This document shows, one piece after another, positions 35,168-42,551 of a stretch of 64,000 nt of DNA. Both the position numbers and the translations under genes were made by a program. The stretch comes from CFX5 sp023384495 (GTDB taxonomy: Bacteria; Chloroflexota; Anaerolineae; Caldilineales; Caldilineaceae), in the NCBI GenBank assembly GCA_048499455.1, contig JASNZV010000030.1, positions 1 to 64,000 of the forward strand. The letters run 5' to 3'. The notes under the pieces are model-generated. The model was not told the DNA's origin, searched no databases, and was given only the letters and a program-made list of their open reading frames with translations. How positions within the stretch are numbered: the stretch's first letter is position 1; every line of letters begins with the position of its first letter.

Positions 35168-36091
35168 ATGGAACAACAAGTTGTCGATTTACTTGAGTAT
35201 TTGAAGGCAGAGCAGGGCCGCTCACCAAACACGATTGCGGCCTATCGAAATGATCTCATGCAGTTTGTCGAATTTTTGCAAATACACCACAAGCCACCCG
35301 TCGAAAGCTGGTCGGCCGTGGATGGAGTCTTGCTCGAACGCTATCTAGGCTTTTTGAAGACCCAGACCAAACCGTATTCCTCGGCCACGATTGCACGCAA
35401 GTTGGCAGCCGTCAAGCGTTTTTGCGAGTTTCTGTACACTAGCGGTTGGCTTGAACAGAATGTCAGCAAAACGGTGCGATTGCCCAAAGTCGCCAAGAAT
35501 TTGCCCCACACCATGCACACTGATGACCTTCACAAGCTGTTGGCGGCGCCAGAGGCGCAACATTCGCCGCAGTCGTTGCGCGACAAGGCATTGTTAGAGA
35601 CATTATACGCCACGGGTATGCGCGTGAGCGAATTGGTGGACTTGAATGTGGCCGATGTCGACCTGGCGGCTGAGCAAATACGCTGCAACGTAGGCGGCAG
35701 ACATTGTCGCCTGGTTCACATCGGTGACGGCGCGGCAGCCGCGCTGGCGCTCTATCTGCAAGAAGGGCGCGAACAGTTGGTGATGAATCGTAGCGAATCG
35801 GCCCTCTTTCTCAACCATCGCGGTCAGCGGTTGACGCGCCAGGGGCTATGGTTGATTATCAAACGTTATGTCAAACAGGCCGGTATCAAGACGCCCGTGA
35901 CGCCCCATACGTTGCGGCACAGCTTTGCGGCGCACTTGGTCAATGCCGGCGCAGCGTTGCGCGACATCAAAGAACGGCTGGGATATGCGCACCTCAGTTC
36001 GACCCAGATCTACCAACAAGTGACCAATGGCGCCACCAGCGAACTGGTAATCGATGGCCACCCCATGGCCACGGTCAACGGCAAACATTGA
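35168..36091 (+). CDS. Xer-like tyrosine recombinase lacking two catalytic residues
   Basis: A 307-aa protein with an N-terminal SAM-like DNA-binding domain (about 1-90) and a C-terminal tyrosine recombinase domain. Arg152 (MRVSEL), His247 and Arg250 (HTLRHSFA) and nucleophile Tyr282 (TQIYQQV) are present. The beta-hairpin Lys of the GKGxKxR motif is absent (NVGGRHCRLV). The second catalytic His (LGH in XerC/D) is Tyr273 (LGYAH). Four of six catalytic positions remain. It may be a chromosome-dimer recombinase with altered chemistry, a DNA-binding or regulatory paralogue, or decaying. ATG 35168 has AGGAG upstream. It precedes the phosphorylase gene by seven bases. Confidence 0.88.
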   Translation: MEQQVVDLLEYLKAEQGRSPNTIAAYRNDLMQFVEFLQIHHKPPVESWSAVDGVLLERYLGFLKTQTKPYSSATIARKLAAVKRFCEFLYTSGWLEQNVSKTVRLPKVAKNLPHTMHTDDLHKLLAAPEAQHSPQSLRDKALLETLYATGMRVSELVDLNVADVDLAAEQIRCNVGGRHCRLVHIGDGAAAALALYLQEGREQLVMNRSESALFLNHRGQRLTRQGLWLIIKRYVKQAGIKTPVTPHTLRHSFAAHLVNAGAALRDIKERLGYAHLSSTQIYQQVTNGATSELVIDGHPMATVNGKH

Positions 36092-36098
36092 GGGAGTG

Positions 36099-36950
36099 AT
36101 GCAGACGACGTTCACGCAGACCAACTATGACGAGGCCACAGAGTTCCTGCGCAGTCGCACGGCGCACAGGCCCACAGTGGGGATGGTATTGGGCAGTGGG
36201 CTTGGGCCGCTGGCCGACCAGATTGAACGGGCCACCGTCATTCCCTACGACGAAGTCCCTCACTTTCCCGTGAGCACGGTGGCTGGCCATACCGGTCGTC
36301 TTGTGATTGGCGAGCTGGCCGGGGTGACGCTCTGCGCCATGCAGGGCCGGTTTCATTTATACGAAGGCTATTCGCTTCAACAGGTGACCTTCCCCATACG
36401 CGTGATGAAGCAACTGGGTGTTCGCACGTTGATCCTCACCAACGCCGCCGGTGGGGTCAATCTAACTTTTGCCGTGGGCGACCTCATGCTGATTGAAGAC
36501 CATCTCAATCTGGTGGGTATGGGGGGGCGCAATCCGCTGATCGGCCCCAATGAGGAAGCGTTCGGCACACGCTTTCCCCCCATGAACAAGGCCTATACGC
36601 GCCGGTTGCGGCGCCTGGCGCAGGAAGTGGGGGCCAGCGCAGGGTTACCCATGCGCCGGGGGGTCTACGCCTTTGTCGCCGGCCCCAATTTTGAAACACC
36701 GGCCGAGATTCGATTTCTGCGCACCGCGGGCGCCGATGCGGTGGGGATGAGCACCGTGCCCGAAACCATCGTGGCCCACCACGCCGGTATGGAGGTGCTG
36801 GCCGTCAGCACCATCACCAACCTCTGTATCGACGAGGTGGACGCCGACAGCGAGCCGACCCACGAAGAGGTTCAGGCTGCCGGCCAGATCATCGTGCCGC
36901 GGCTGACCCAGTTGATCGTAGGGGTGTTGGCGCAGATCGCCCGACACTGA
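36099..36950 (+). CDS. Purine nucleoside phosphorylase (trimeric, class I)
   Basis: A 283-aa cytoplasmic enzyme that splits purine nucleosides with phosphate into base and ribose-1-phosphate (salvage). Visible features are the phosphate loop GSGLGPLAD (about 32-40), the 'GHTGRLVIGEL' and 'MQGRFHLYEGY' stretches, TNAAGGVN, 'FVAGPNFETPAEIR' and the base-pocket Asn in ITNLC. These fit the high-molecular-mass-independent PNPase I family. GGGAG directly precedes the start, seven bases after the recombinase stop, so it is cotranscribed. Confidence 0.93.
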   Translation: MQTTFTQTNYDEATEFLRSRTAHRPTVGMVLGSGLGPLADQIERATVIPYDEVPHFPVSTVAGHTGRLVIGELAGVTLCAMQGRFHLYEGYSLQQVTFPIRVMKQLGVRTLILTNAAGGVNLTFAVGDLMLIEDHLNLVGMGGRNPLIGPNEEAFGTRFPPMNKAYTRRLRRLAQEVGASAGLPMRRGVYAFVAGPNFETPAEIRFLRTAGADAVGMSTVPETIVAHHAGMEVLAVSTITNLCIDEVDADSEPTHEEVQAAGQIIVPRLTQLIVGVLAQIARH

Positions 36951-37020
36951 CGGAGCGCAATGGGCGCCCTGTCTGGCCCGTACAGAATTGTCGCACACCT
37001 ACTCGCCTCTTTACCGACGC

Positions 37021-37050
37021 TTGCGCGTAAATACCCCACAGCGCTATAAT
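37021..37050 (+). promoter_or_regulatory. Promoter of the ATP-grasp/GCS2 operon
   Basis: TTGCGC (37021-37026), an 18-base spacer and a perfect TATAAT (37045-37050) give a leader of about 110 bases before the start at 37169. Confidence 0.65.
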
Positions 37051-37168
37051 GTCGCTACTGAGCCTCGTAGGTGGCGTCATAGAATAGCGTGCGTGCGTCG
37101 CACTCCACGATTCTCTGTGGCGCTACTGAGCCCCTCACTTCCCACGTTTTTTTCATCAGGCGGAGACC

Positions 37169-38548
37169 ATGACGAACCTGTCGACAGCGGTTGGCCACTA
37201 TCATGACCTTTGCCACACGGGCAATCTGGCCCAGCAGAGTTGGGATGTGCTGGCGCCGGGGATGCGCGAGCGCAACCTCTACTTTGGCGACCGCCCGCTC
37301 TGCACCGTGTTGAGGCCGCTCTTCCACACCGAGCCACAATATGTCTATCTGGCTACACGAACGGAACTGGTGCTCGGCGTATTTCGCAAACTGACGGCGG
37401 CCATGCTCACCGACCGCGCCCTGCGCGCCCAGGTCGGGCTGACCGATGCCGAAGAGACGCTGATCCAAATCCCAACCGGCTATGCCACCAATATCCCCAC
37501 GGCGCGGCTGGATAGCTTCTTCGCCCGCTCCAGCCAGGGCAACCATGCGCTGACCTTTATCGAGTTCAACGGTGAAAGCCCGGCAGGGATGGCCTACAAC
37601 GATGTGCTGGCCGAGCTGTTTCTCGAGACGCCGCTGATGGACCAGTTCCAGGATCGATATGCCGTGGCCCCGCTGGCGGTGCGCGAACATGCCCACGACG
37701 CGCTGCTGCGCGTCTATTACGAGTGGCGCGGCAATCGCAACAAGCTCCCCGACATGGCGATTGTGGATTGGGCCGGCGTGCCCACCACCAGCGAGTTCCA
37801 CCTTTTTCGCGCCTACTTCGCTGAACGCGGCATTGAGGCCACCATCTGTACGCCCGATGACCTGGACTTTCACAATGGCAAGCTCTTTGCCGGCGAGCGC
37901 GAGATTGACTTTGTCTACAAACGGGTGCTCACCACCGAACTGTTGCAAAAATATGGGCTGGACCACCCCATCATCGAGGCGCTGCGCGCCGGCGCCATTT
38001 GCATGGCCAACCCGTTCACGTGCAAACTTGTCCACAAAAAAGCGAGCTTTGCCCTGGCGTCGGATGAACGCAACGCGTATCTTTTTTCCGCCGACGAGCG
38101 CGAGGCTGTGCGCCAGCACATCCCCTGGACGCGCAATGTGGAGGAACGCTACACGTTGGACCGTCACGGCAAAAAGATCGACCTGCTGCCGTGGGCTGTG
38201 GACAACCAAGAGCGATTGGTGCTCAAACCCAACGATGAGTATGGCGGCAAAGGCGTCCTGATCGGTTGGGAGACCGGCTCGTCGGAGTGGGAGCGGGCGC
38301 TGGAACAGGCGCTTGCGGAGCCGAGCATTGTCCAAGAGCGGGCTGAAATCGCGTATGAGGATTTTCCGCACATGACGCCAGGCGGCCATATCGAAATTGG
38401 CGAGCGGCTGGTCGATTGTGACCCCTTTCTTTTCAACGGCGACAGCGTGGGCGGTTGCCTCACCCGCCTGAGCACGGTCACCTTGCTCAATGTCACTGCG
38501 GGCGGCGGCTCGGTTGTGCCATCCTTTGTGGTAAAGTCGCGGGGCTGA
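37169..38548 (+). CDS. Circularly permuted ATP-grasp ligase
   Basis: A 459-aa cytoplasmic protein of the circularly permuted ATP-grasp group (CP_ATPgrasp/DUF404-407). It is predicted to form an amide bond between a carboxylate and an amine using ATP. Visible motifs are 'EFNGESPAGMAYND' (about 132-145), 'VDWAGVPTTSEF', the ATP-binding 'LKPNDEYGGKGVLIGWE' (about 351-367) and a C-terminal metal-site region 'GGHIEIGERLVDCDPF'. Two GCS2-type ligases follow 6 and 34 bases apart, so the operon should make a short peptide-like or gamma-glutamyl compound. Iyer and co-workers (2009) predicted such amidoligase sets; the product here is unknown. Confidence 0.87.
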   Translation: MTNLSTAVGHYHDLCHTGNLAQQSWDVLAPGMRERNLYFGDRPLCTVLRPLFHTEPQYVYLATRTELVLGVFRKLTAAMLTDRALRAQVGLTDAEETLIQIPTGYATNIPTARLDSFFARSSQGNHALTFIEFNGESPAGMAYNDVLAELFLETPLMDQFQDRYAVAPLAVREHAHDALLRVYYEWRGNRNKLPDMAIVDWAGVPTTSEFHLFRAYFAERGIEATICTPDDLDFHNGKLFAGEREIDFVYKRVLTTELLQKYGLDHPIIEALRAGAICMANPFTCKLVHKKASFALASDERNAYLFSADEREAVRQHIPWTRNVEERYTLDRHGKKIDLLPWAVDNQERLVLKPNDEYGGKGVLIGWETGSSEWERALEQALAEPSIVQERAEIAYEDFPHMTPGGHIEIGERLVDCDPFLFNGDSVGGCLTRLSTVTLLNVTAGGGSVVPSFVVKSRG

Positions 38549-38554
38549 GAATCC

Positions 38555-39673
38555 ATGTACCATCCCTCCTTCAACATCGGCATTGAAGAAGAGTACCAGA
38601 TCATCGACCCTGATAGCCGCGAGTTGTTGGGCTATGTCACCCAATCCATGGTCAACGAGCAGATGGTGGTGCGCGAACGCAGCCCCGACGCCGACCTGGC
38701 GCAACGCTTCTCTGAAGCCGTCATCCAAGTGGGGACGCCCGTCTGCGCCGACATCAAAGAGGCGCGCGAGCAATTGGTGCGGATGCGGGCCAGCGTGCTG
38801 GCGTTGGTGCACGCCAGTGGCGCCAAGGTGCTCGGCGCCGGCACCCACCCATTTAGCCACTGGGAAAACCGCAGCACGATCTTGCCGGGCTACCGGGCGC
38901 TCATCGACGACGCCCAGATGATAGCCCGGCGGCTGCTCTGCTTTGGCCTGCGCGTCCACATCGGGGTAGAGGATCGCGAACTGGCCGTGGATGTCATGAA
39001 CACCATGCGCTATGTGTTGCCGCACATTCTTTGCCTGGCCAACAGTTCCCCGTTTTGGGTGGGGCGCAACACCGGGCTCAAGAGCTATCGCAACGTGCTG
39101 CTCGACGCACTGCCGCGCACCGGCATTCCCGGCTACTTTAGCAGCTATCAGGAGTATCGAAGCTACATCGATACGCTGATACGGACCAACAGCATCCCCG
39201 ACGCCAGTCAGGTGCGCTACGACATCATGCCTCACTATCGCTTCCCCACGTTGGTGATCCGCATCTGTGACATGTTGCCCAACGTCCACGATGTGCTGGC
39301 CGTCACCGCGCTGATTCAGGCGTCGGTGGCGTGGATGGTGGACCTGCGGCAGCGCAACCTCCAGTTCCGGCTCTATGAGCGATTGTTGATTGCCGAAAAC
39401 AAATGGCGCGCGGTGCGCTATGGGCTGGACAACAAGCTGCTCGACCTGGGCGTCGAGCAGGCGATCCCCACGGTTGACTTGATCCGCGAGTTGCTGGAGC
39501 GGGTGGCGCCTTATACGCGCAAGCTCAACAGCGCTGACGAATTGGCCTACGTCGAGACGATTATCACCCGGGGCGCCAGCGCCGATCAACAGCTTCAGGT
39601 CTGGAAGGCGCACAGCCAGGATGCGAAGGCGGTTGTGGATTTTCTGGTGACCGAGACGGAGAAGATCGAGTGA
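38555..39673 (+). CDS. GCS2/YbdK-type carboxylate-amine ligase, copy 1
   Basis: A 372-aa member of the GCS2 family (glutamate-cysteine ligase type 2-like). The N-terminal nucleotide/metal motif NIGIEEEYQIIDP is at residues 7-19, with 'VELGTPVC'-type and 'RVHIGVEDRELAVDVMN' stretches following. Family members join the gamma-carboxylate of glutamate to an amine; YbdK itself has weak such activity. It starts six bases after the ATP-grasp stop. It is a close paralogue of the next gene, so a tandem duplication gave two ligases that may form a heterodimer or act in succession. Confidence 0.9.
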   Translation: MYHPSFNIGIEEEYQIIDPDSRELLGYVTQSMVNEQMVVRERSPDADLAQRFSEAVIQVGTPVCADIKEAREQLVRMRASVLALVHASGAKVLGAGTHPFSHWENRSTILPGYRALIDDAQMIARRLLCFGLRVHIGVEDRELAVDVMNTMRYVLPHILCLANSSPFWVGRNTGLKSYRNVLLDALPRTGIPGYFSSYQEYRSYIDTLIRTNSIPDASQVRYDIMPHYRFPTLVIRICDMLPNVHDVLAVTALIQASVAWMVDLRQRNLQFRLYERLLIAENKWRAVRYGLDNKLLDLGVEQAIPTVDLIRELLERVAPYTRKLNSADELAYVETIITRGASADQQLQVWKAHSQDAKAVVDFLVTETEKIE

Positions 39674-39707
39674 TAGGCGGCAGGAATGTTAAGAGAGGAA
39701 CCGCGCC

Positions 39708-40826
39708 ATGATCCCGCGCCCTTCGTTGAACATCGGGATTGAAGAAGAATATCAGATTATTGACCCCGAAACGCGGGCAATGCGTTCGTTTATCACCCAG
39801 TTTCTGGACGACGATAAAGTGGTGATGATCGAACGCGAGATCAAGCCGGAATTGCACGCCTCGATGGTGGAACTGGGGACGCCCGTCTGCACCACCGTGG
39901 CCGAGGCGCGCGATGAGTTGGTGAAGCAGCGCAGCTTTATTGCCCGGTTGGCGCGCGACAAAGGGGTGGCTGTCGTCGCCGCCGCCACCCACCCGTTTAG
40001 CCGCTGGCTGGATCAGCCGATTACGCCGCTGCCTCGCTATGTGGGCGTGCTCGAAGAGATGCAGGCGCTGGCGCAACGGCTGTTGATCTTTGGCATGCAC
40101 GTTCATATCGGCATCGAAGACCGCGCCTTTGCCGTTGACGCCATGAATGTGGTGCGCTACATGCTGCCACACCTGTTGGCGCTCAGCACGAGCAGCCCGT
40201 TTTGGATGGGGCGTAAGACGGGCCTCAAGAGTTATCGTTCGGTCGTCTTTGAAGACTTCCCCCGATCGGGCATTCCCGATATTTGCCGCACCGTGGCCGA
40301 CTATGACAACCTGGTGGGCGCGCTGGTCAACTGCGGCGTGATCCCCGACGCCAGCAAGATCTGGTGGGATGTTCGCCCTCATCACAAATACCCCACGCTT
40401 GAATTTCGAATCTGCGACATCTGCCCCAAAATCGACGAGGCGATTGCAATTGTGGCGCTGATCCAGGCGTTGGTGCTCTGGCTCTGGAAGCTGCGCCGGC
40501 AGAATCTCACCTTTCGCATCTATCGCCGCGACCTGCTCAGCGAAAACCGCTGGCGCGCGTCGCGCTATGGGCTAGACGGCAAGATGATCGACTTTGGCAA
40601 AACCCAGGAAGCGCCGACGCGCCAACTGATCCGCGAGTTGCTCGACCTGGTGGCCGAAGAGGTGGATGAGTTGGGGGTTGCCCCCTTTATCAAACCCATC
40701 GAGGACATGCTCATCCACGGCACAAGCGCTGACCGCCAGTTGCGCGTGTTCGACGCCACCGATGGCGACCTCAGGGCAGTGGTCGACCACCTGATTGCTG
40801 AGACCAAAGAGGGTCTTGATCTATAA
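39708..40826 (+). CDS. GCS2/YbdK-type carboxylate-amine ligase, copy 2
   Basis: A 372-aa paralogue of the preceding gene, with NIGIEEEYQIIDP at residues 8-20, 'HVHIGIEDRAFAVDAMN' and 'FRICDICPKIDEAIA'. Both copies keep the E-E-E-Y metal/nucleotide motif, so both may be active. The equal length with clear divergence argues for distinct substrates rather than a recent copy. It is the third gene of the ligase operon and is followed 19 bases later by a cytochrome-b5-like gene. Confidence 0.9.
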   Translation: MIPRPSLNIGIEEEYQIIDPETRAMRSFITQFLDDDKVVMIEREIKPELHASMVELGTPVCTTVAEARDELVKQRSFIARLARDKGVAVVAAATHPFSRWLDQPITPLPRYVGVLEEMQALAQRLLIFGMHVHIGIEDRAFAVDAMNVVRYMLPHLLALSTSSPFWMGRKTGLKSYRSVVFEDFPRSGIPDICRTVADYDNLVGALVNCGVIPDASKIWWDVRPHHKYPTLEFRICDICPKIDEAIAIVALIQALVLWLWKLRRQNLTFRIYRRDLLSENRWRASRYGLDGKMIDFGKTQEAPTRQLIRELLDLVAEEVDELGVAPFIKPIEDMLIHGTSADRQLRVFDATDGDLRAVVDHLIAETKEGLDL

Positions 40827-40845
40827 CAAGTGACAATTGACCTGA

Positions 40846-41103
40846 ATGATGACGGGCAACAGCGACCGTGAATTCACCGAACAACAGCTACGTCGCTATA
40901 CGGGCGAACAGGGCTACCGCATGTACGTGGCCTATGCCGGCGTCGTCTATGATGTGACAGATTGCCCCAAGTGGCGGCGCGGCATCCACGAAAATCAACA
41001 CTGGCCTGGTCAGGACCTGACCGATGAGCTGGCCAATGCGCCGCACACGGCGAGCGTCTTTGCCCACCCATGCGTCAAGCGCGTCGGTCGATTGATCCGG
41101 TGA
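40846..41103 (+). CDS. Small cytochrome b5-like heme-binding protein
   Basis: An 85-aa soluble single-domain protein of the cytochrome b5-like heme/steroid-binding fold. It has REFTEQQLRRY at the start, VVYDVTDCPKWRRGIH (about 33-48) and a second His in NAPHTASVF. The His pair would hold the heme. No membrane anchor is seen. The ATG at 40846 or 40849 follows the ligase operon by about 20 bases, so it is probably cotranscribed, but a shared function is not evident. Confidence 0.82.
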   Translation: MMTGNSDREFTEQQLRRYTGEQGYRMYVAYAGVVYDVTDCPKWRRGIHENQHWPGQDLTDELANAPHTASVFAHPCVKRVGRLIR

Positions 41104-41277
41104 ATTGAGAGCGTGCATCCCCAACAAAGTTTTCAACAGTCTGTTCTTGTGTTAAGATTTAATGCTGGTTGCACGTTGGTCGCTCAACTTCGAGTTCAGG
41201 ATGACAGGCTCCCTGAGCACGCCGGGCGCCTTCATGACATACCCACATACGCAAAGTGACGGGTGGAGAGAATAAGC

Positions 41278-41643
41278 ATGAAAAAATTGTTGAAATTCCT
41301 CTTTTGGGCAGCAGTGATCGGCGGCGTGGTCTACGCCCTCAAGAACCTGTTGGCGCCAACCAACAACGAGCAAACGACGAGTGGCCGCGGTGTATTGCCC
41401 AACCAACCTATCCAATCACTCGATGAAGCGCCCCTGGGTGGCCCTGTGAGCGCCGAATTGCTCAAAATTCTGGTCTGCCCTGAAGACAAAGGGCCGCTGG
41501 AACTGGTGGACGACGGCAAGTTCTTGCTCAACCCCCGTAATGGCTACAAGTACCCGATCCGTAATGGCATCCCAGTCATGTTGATCGAGGAAGGCAAAAA
41601 ATACCGCAGCGGTGGTGGCAACGGCGCAAGCCAGCCGACATAG
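41278..41643 (+). CDS. Membrane-tethered Trm112/UPF0434-like protein
   Basis: A 121-aa protein with an N-terminal transmembrane helix (LLKFLFWAAVIGGVVYAL, about 4-21), a polar linker, and a Trm112/YcaR-like domain (ELLKILVCPEDKGPLELV... YPIRNGIPVMLIEEG). The normal zinc-knuckle has CPxC and a second Cys pair; here only one Cys remains (ILVCPEDKG), so zinc binding is doubtful. Trm112-type proteins usually activate methyltransferases and are soluble. Fusion to a membrane anchor and loss of the Cys set make this an unusual member. ATG 41278 follows GGAGAG. Confidence 0.75.
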   Translation: MKKLLKFLFWAAVIGGVVYALKNLLAPTNNEQTTSGRGVLPNQPIQSLDEAPLGGPVSAELLKILVCPEDKGPLELVDDGKFLLNPRNGYKYPIRNGIPVMLIEEGKKYRSGGGNGASQPT

Positions 41644-41734
41644 CCAACGCACCCGGTATCGCTCGTTGGGTCATCGTCTACGCAGCCCAGAGCGTGCGTT
41701 CCATACTCTGTGGCCAACAATCTGCGGTCAATGT

Positions 41735-42047
41735 ATGGAATCAGTCTATATTCTCGCCGCGGTGCGCGCCCCCATCGGCAAGTTCGGCGGTACGCTCAAA
41801 GAGATCTCGCCGGTGGACCTGGCCGCCCATGCCATGCAGGCGGCGCTGGCCCAGGCCGGCGTCGACGGCATGGCGCTCGATCTTTTCGTGTTTGGCAACA
41901 TCCTCATACATGGGCATGGGCAACTTGTTCCTCATCGTCACCCTGCTCCATGCGCTACGCCGGCGCAAGCAGGCGCGCGGGATCGCTTCTCTCTGTCATG
42001 GCTTGGGTGGCGGCACTGCGATTGCGGTGGAGATGGTCGGAAGCTGA
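41735..42047 (+). pseudogene. Thiolase remnant (acetyl-CoA acyltransferase)
   Basis: The first 60 residues (MESVYILAAVRAPIGKFGG, then PVDLAAHAMQAALAQAGVD) match the N-terminus of a thiolase. After about 41920 a different frame gives VTLLHALRRR and GIASLCHGLGGGTAIAVEM, the C-terminus of the same family with its active-site Cys region. About 300 residues between them are missing, and the two ends are joined in different frames at a short repeat (CATGGGCATGGGCA). It is a deletion pseudogene with no intact active site. Confidence 0.8.
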
Positions 42048-42116
42048 GCGGCCGCGGCGCCGGCGTCGAACCGCCGACGATGAATCAGGCGATGAAGGAC
42101 AACCAGAGTTCAACGG

Positions 42117-42470
42117 TCAGAGCACCTTCAGCACAACGTTCGCCTTGCTCCATAGCTCTTCGAGCCGATAGTGGTGGCGCATCTCTTCCGAAAAGAGATG
42201 GACGATCACATCACCATAGTCGAGGAGCACCCAGCCGCTGCCGGCATCCTCCAGCCCGTTGATGTTGAGGGGGCGGATGTTTTGCTCGATCTGCAACTTC
42301 TCGCGCAAATCGTCTTGAATCGCTCGCCCCTGCCGCTCATTGTCGATAGTGGCAATGATAAAGTAGTCAGCAATCGATGTCTGTTCACGCACGTCCAACA
42401 ACACAATGTCAGACGCTTGCTTTTCCTCAACAATGTCAACAATCTGTCGAGCCAATGTATTGCTATCCAG
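42117..42470 (-). CDS. rsfS: Ribosomal silencing factor RsfS
   Basis: A 117-aa RsfS/Iojap protein that binds uL14 on the large subunit and blocks subunit joining during starvation. The domain is intact (IVDIVEEKQASDIVLLDV, TSIADYFIIATIDN, GWVLLDYGDVIVHLF). No ATG fits the start. GGAGG lies at 42477-42481, and six bases later a CTG at 42470 begins the normal family N-terminus, so CTG may be the start codon. A TTG at 42551 gives a longer 144-aa form that would abut murJ. It is divergent from murJ. Confidence 0.9.
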   Translation of the reverse strand: MDSNTLARQIVDIVEEKQASDIVLLDVREQTSIADYFIIATIDNERQGRAIQDDLREKLQIEQNIRPLNINGLEDAGSGWVLLDYGDVIVHLFSEEMRHHYRLEELWSKANVVLKVL

Positions 42471-42551
42471 AAACAACCTCCTGTGAAATCTAACTGTGAA
42501 ATCAGGATACAATTGCGATTTTAGTCTAGCACAGAAGTCGCGTACACTCAA

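Noticed and set aside
41612..42262. One 216-aa protein across the thiolase remnant
   Set aside because: Only the first 60 residues after 41735 look real. The rest is out of frame with the true C-terminus and runs into rsfS antisense.
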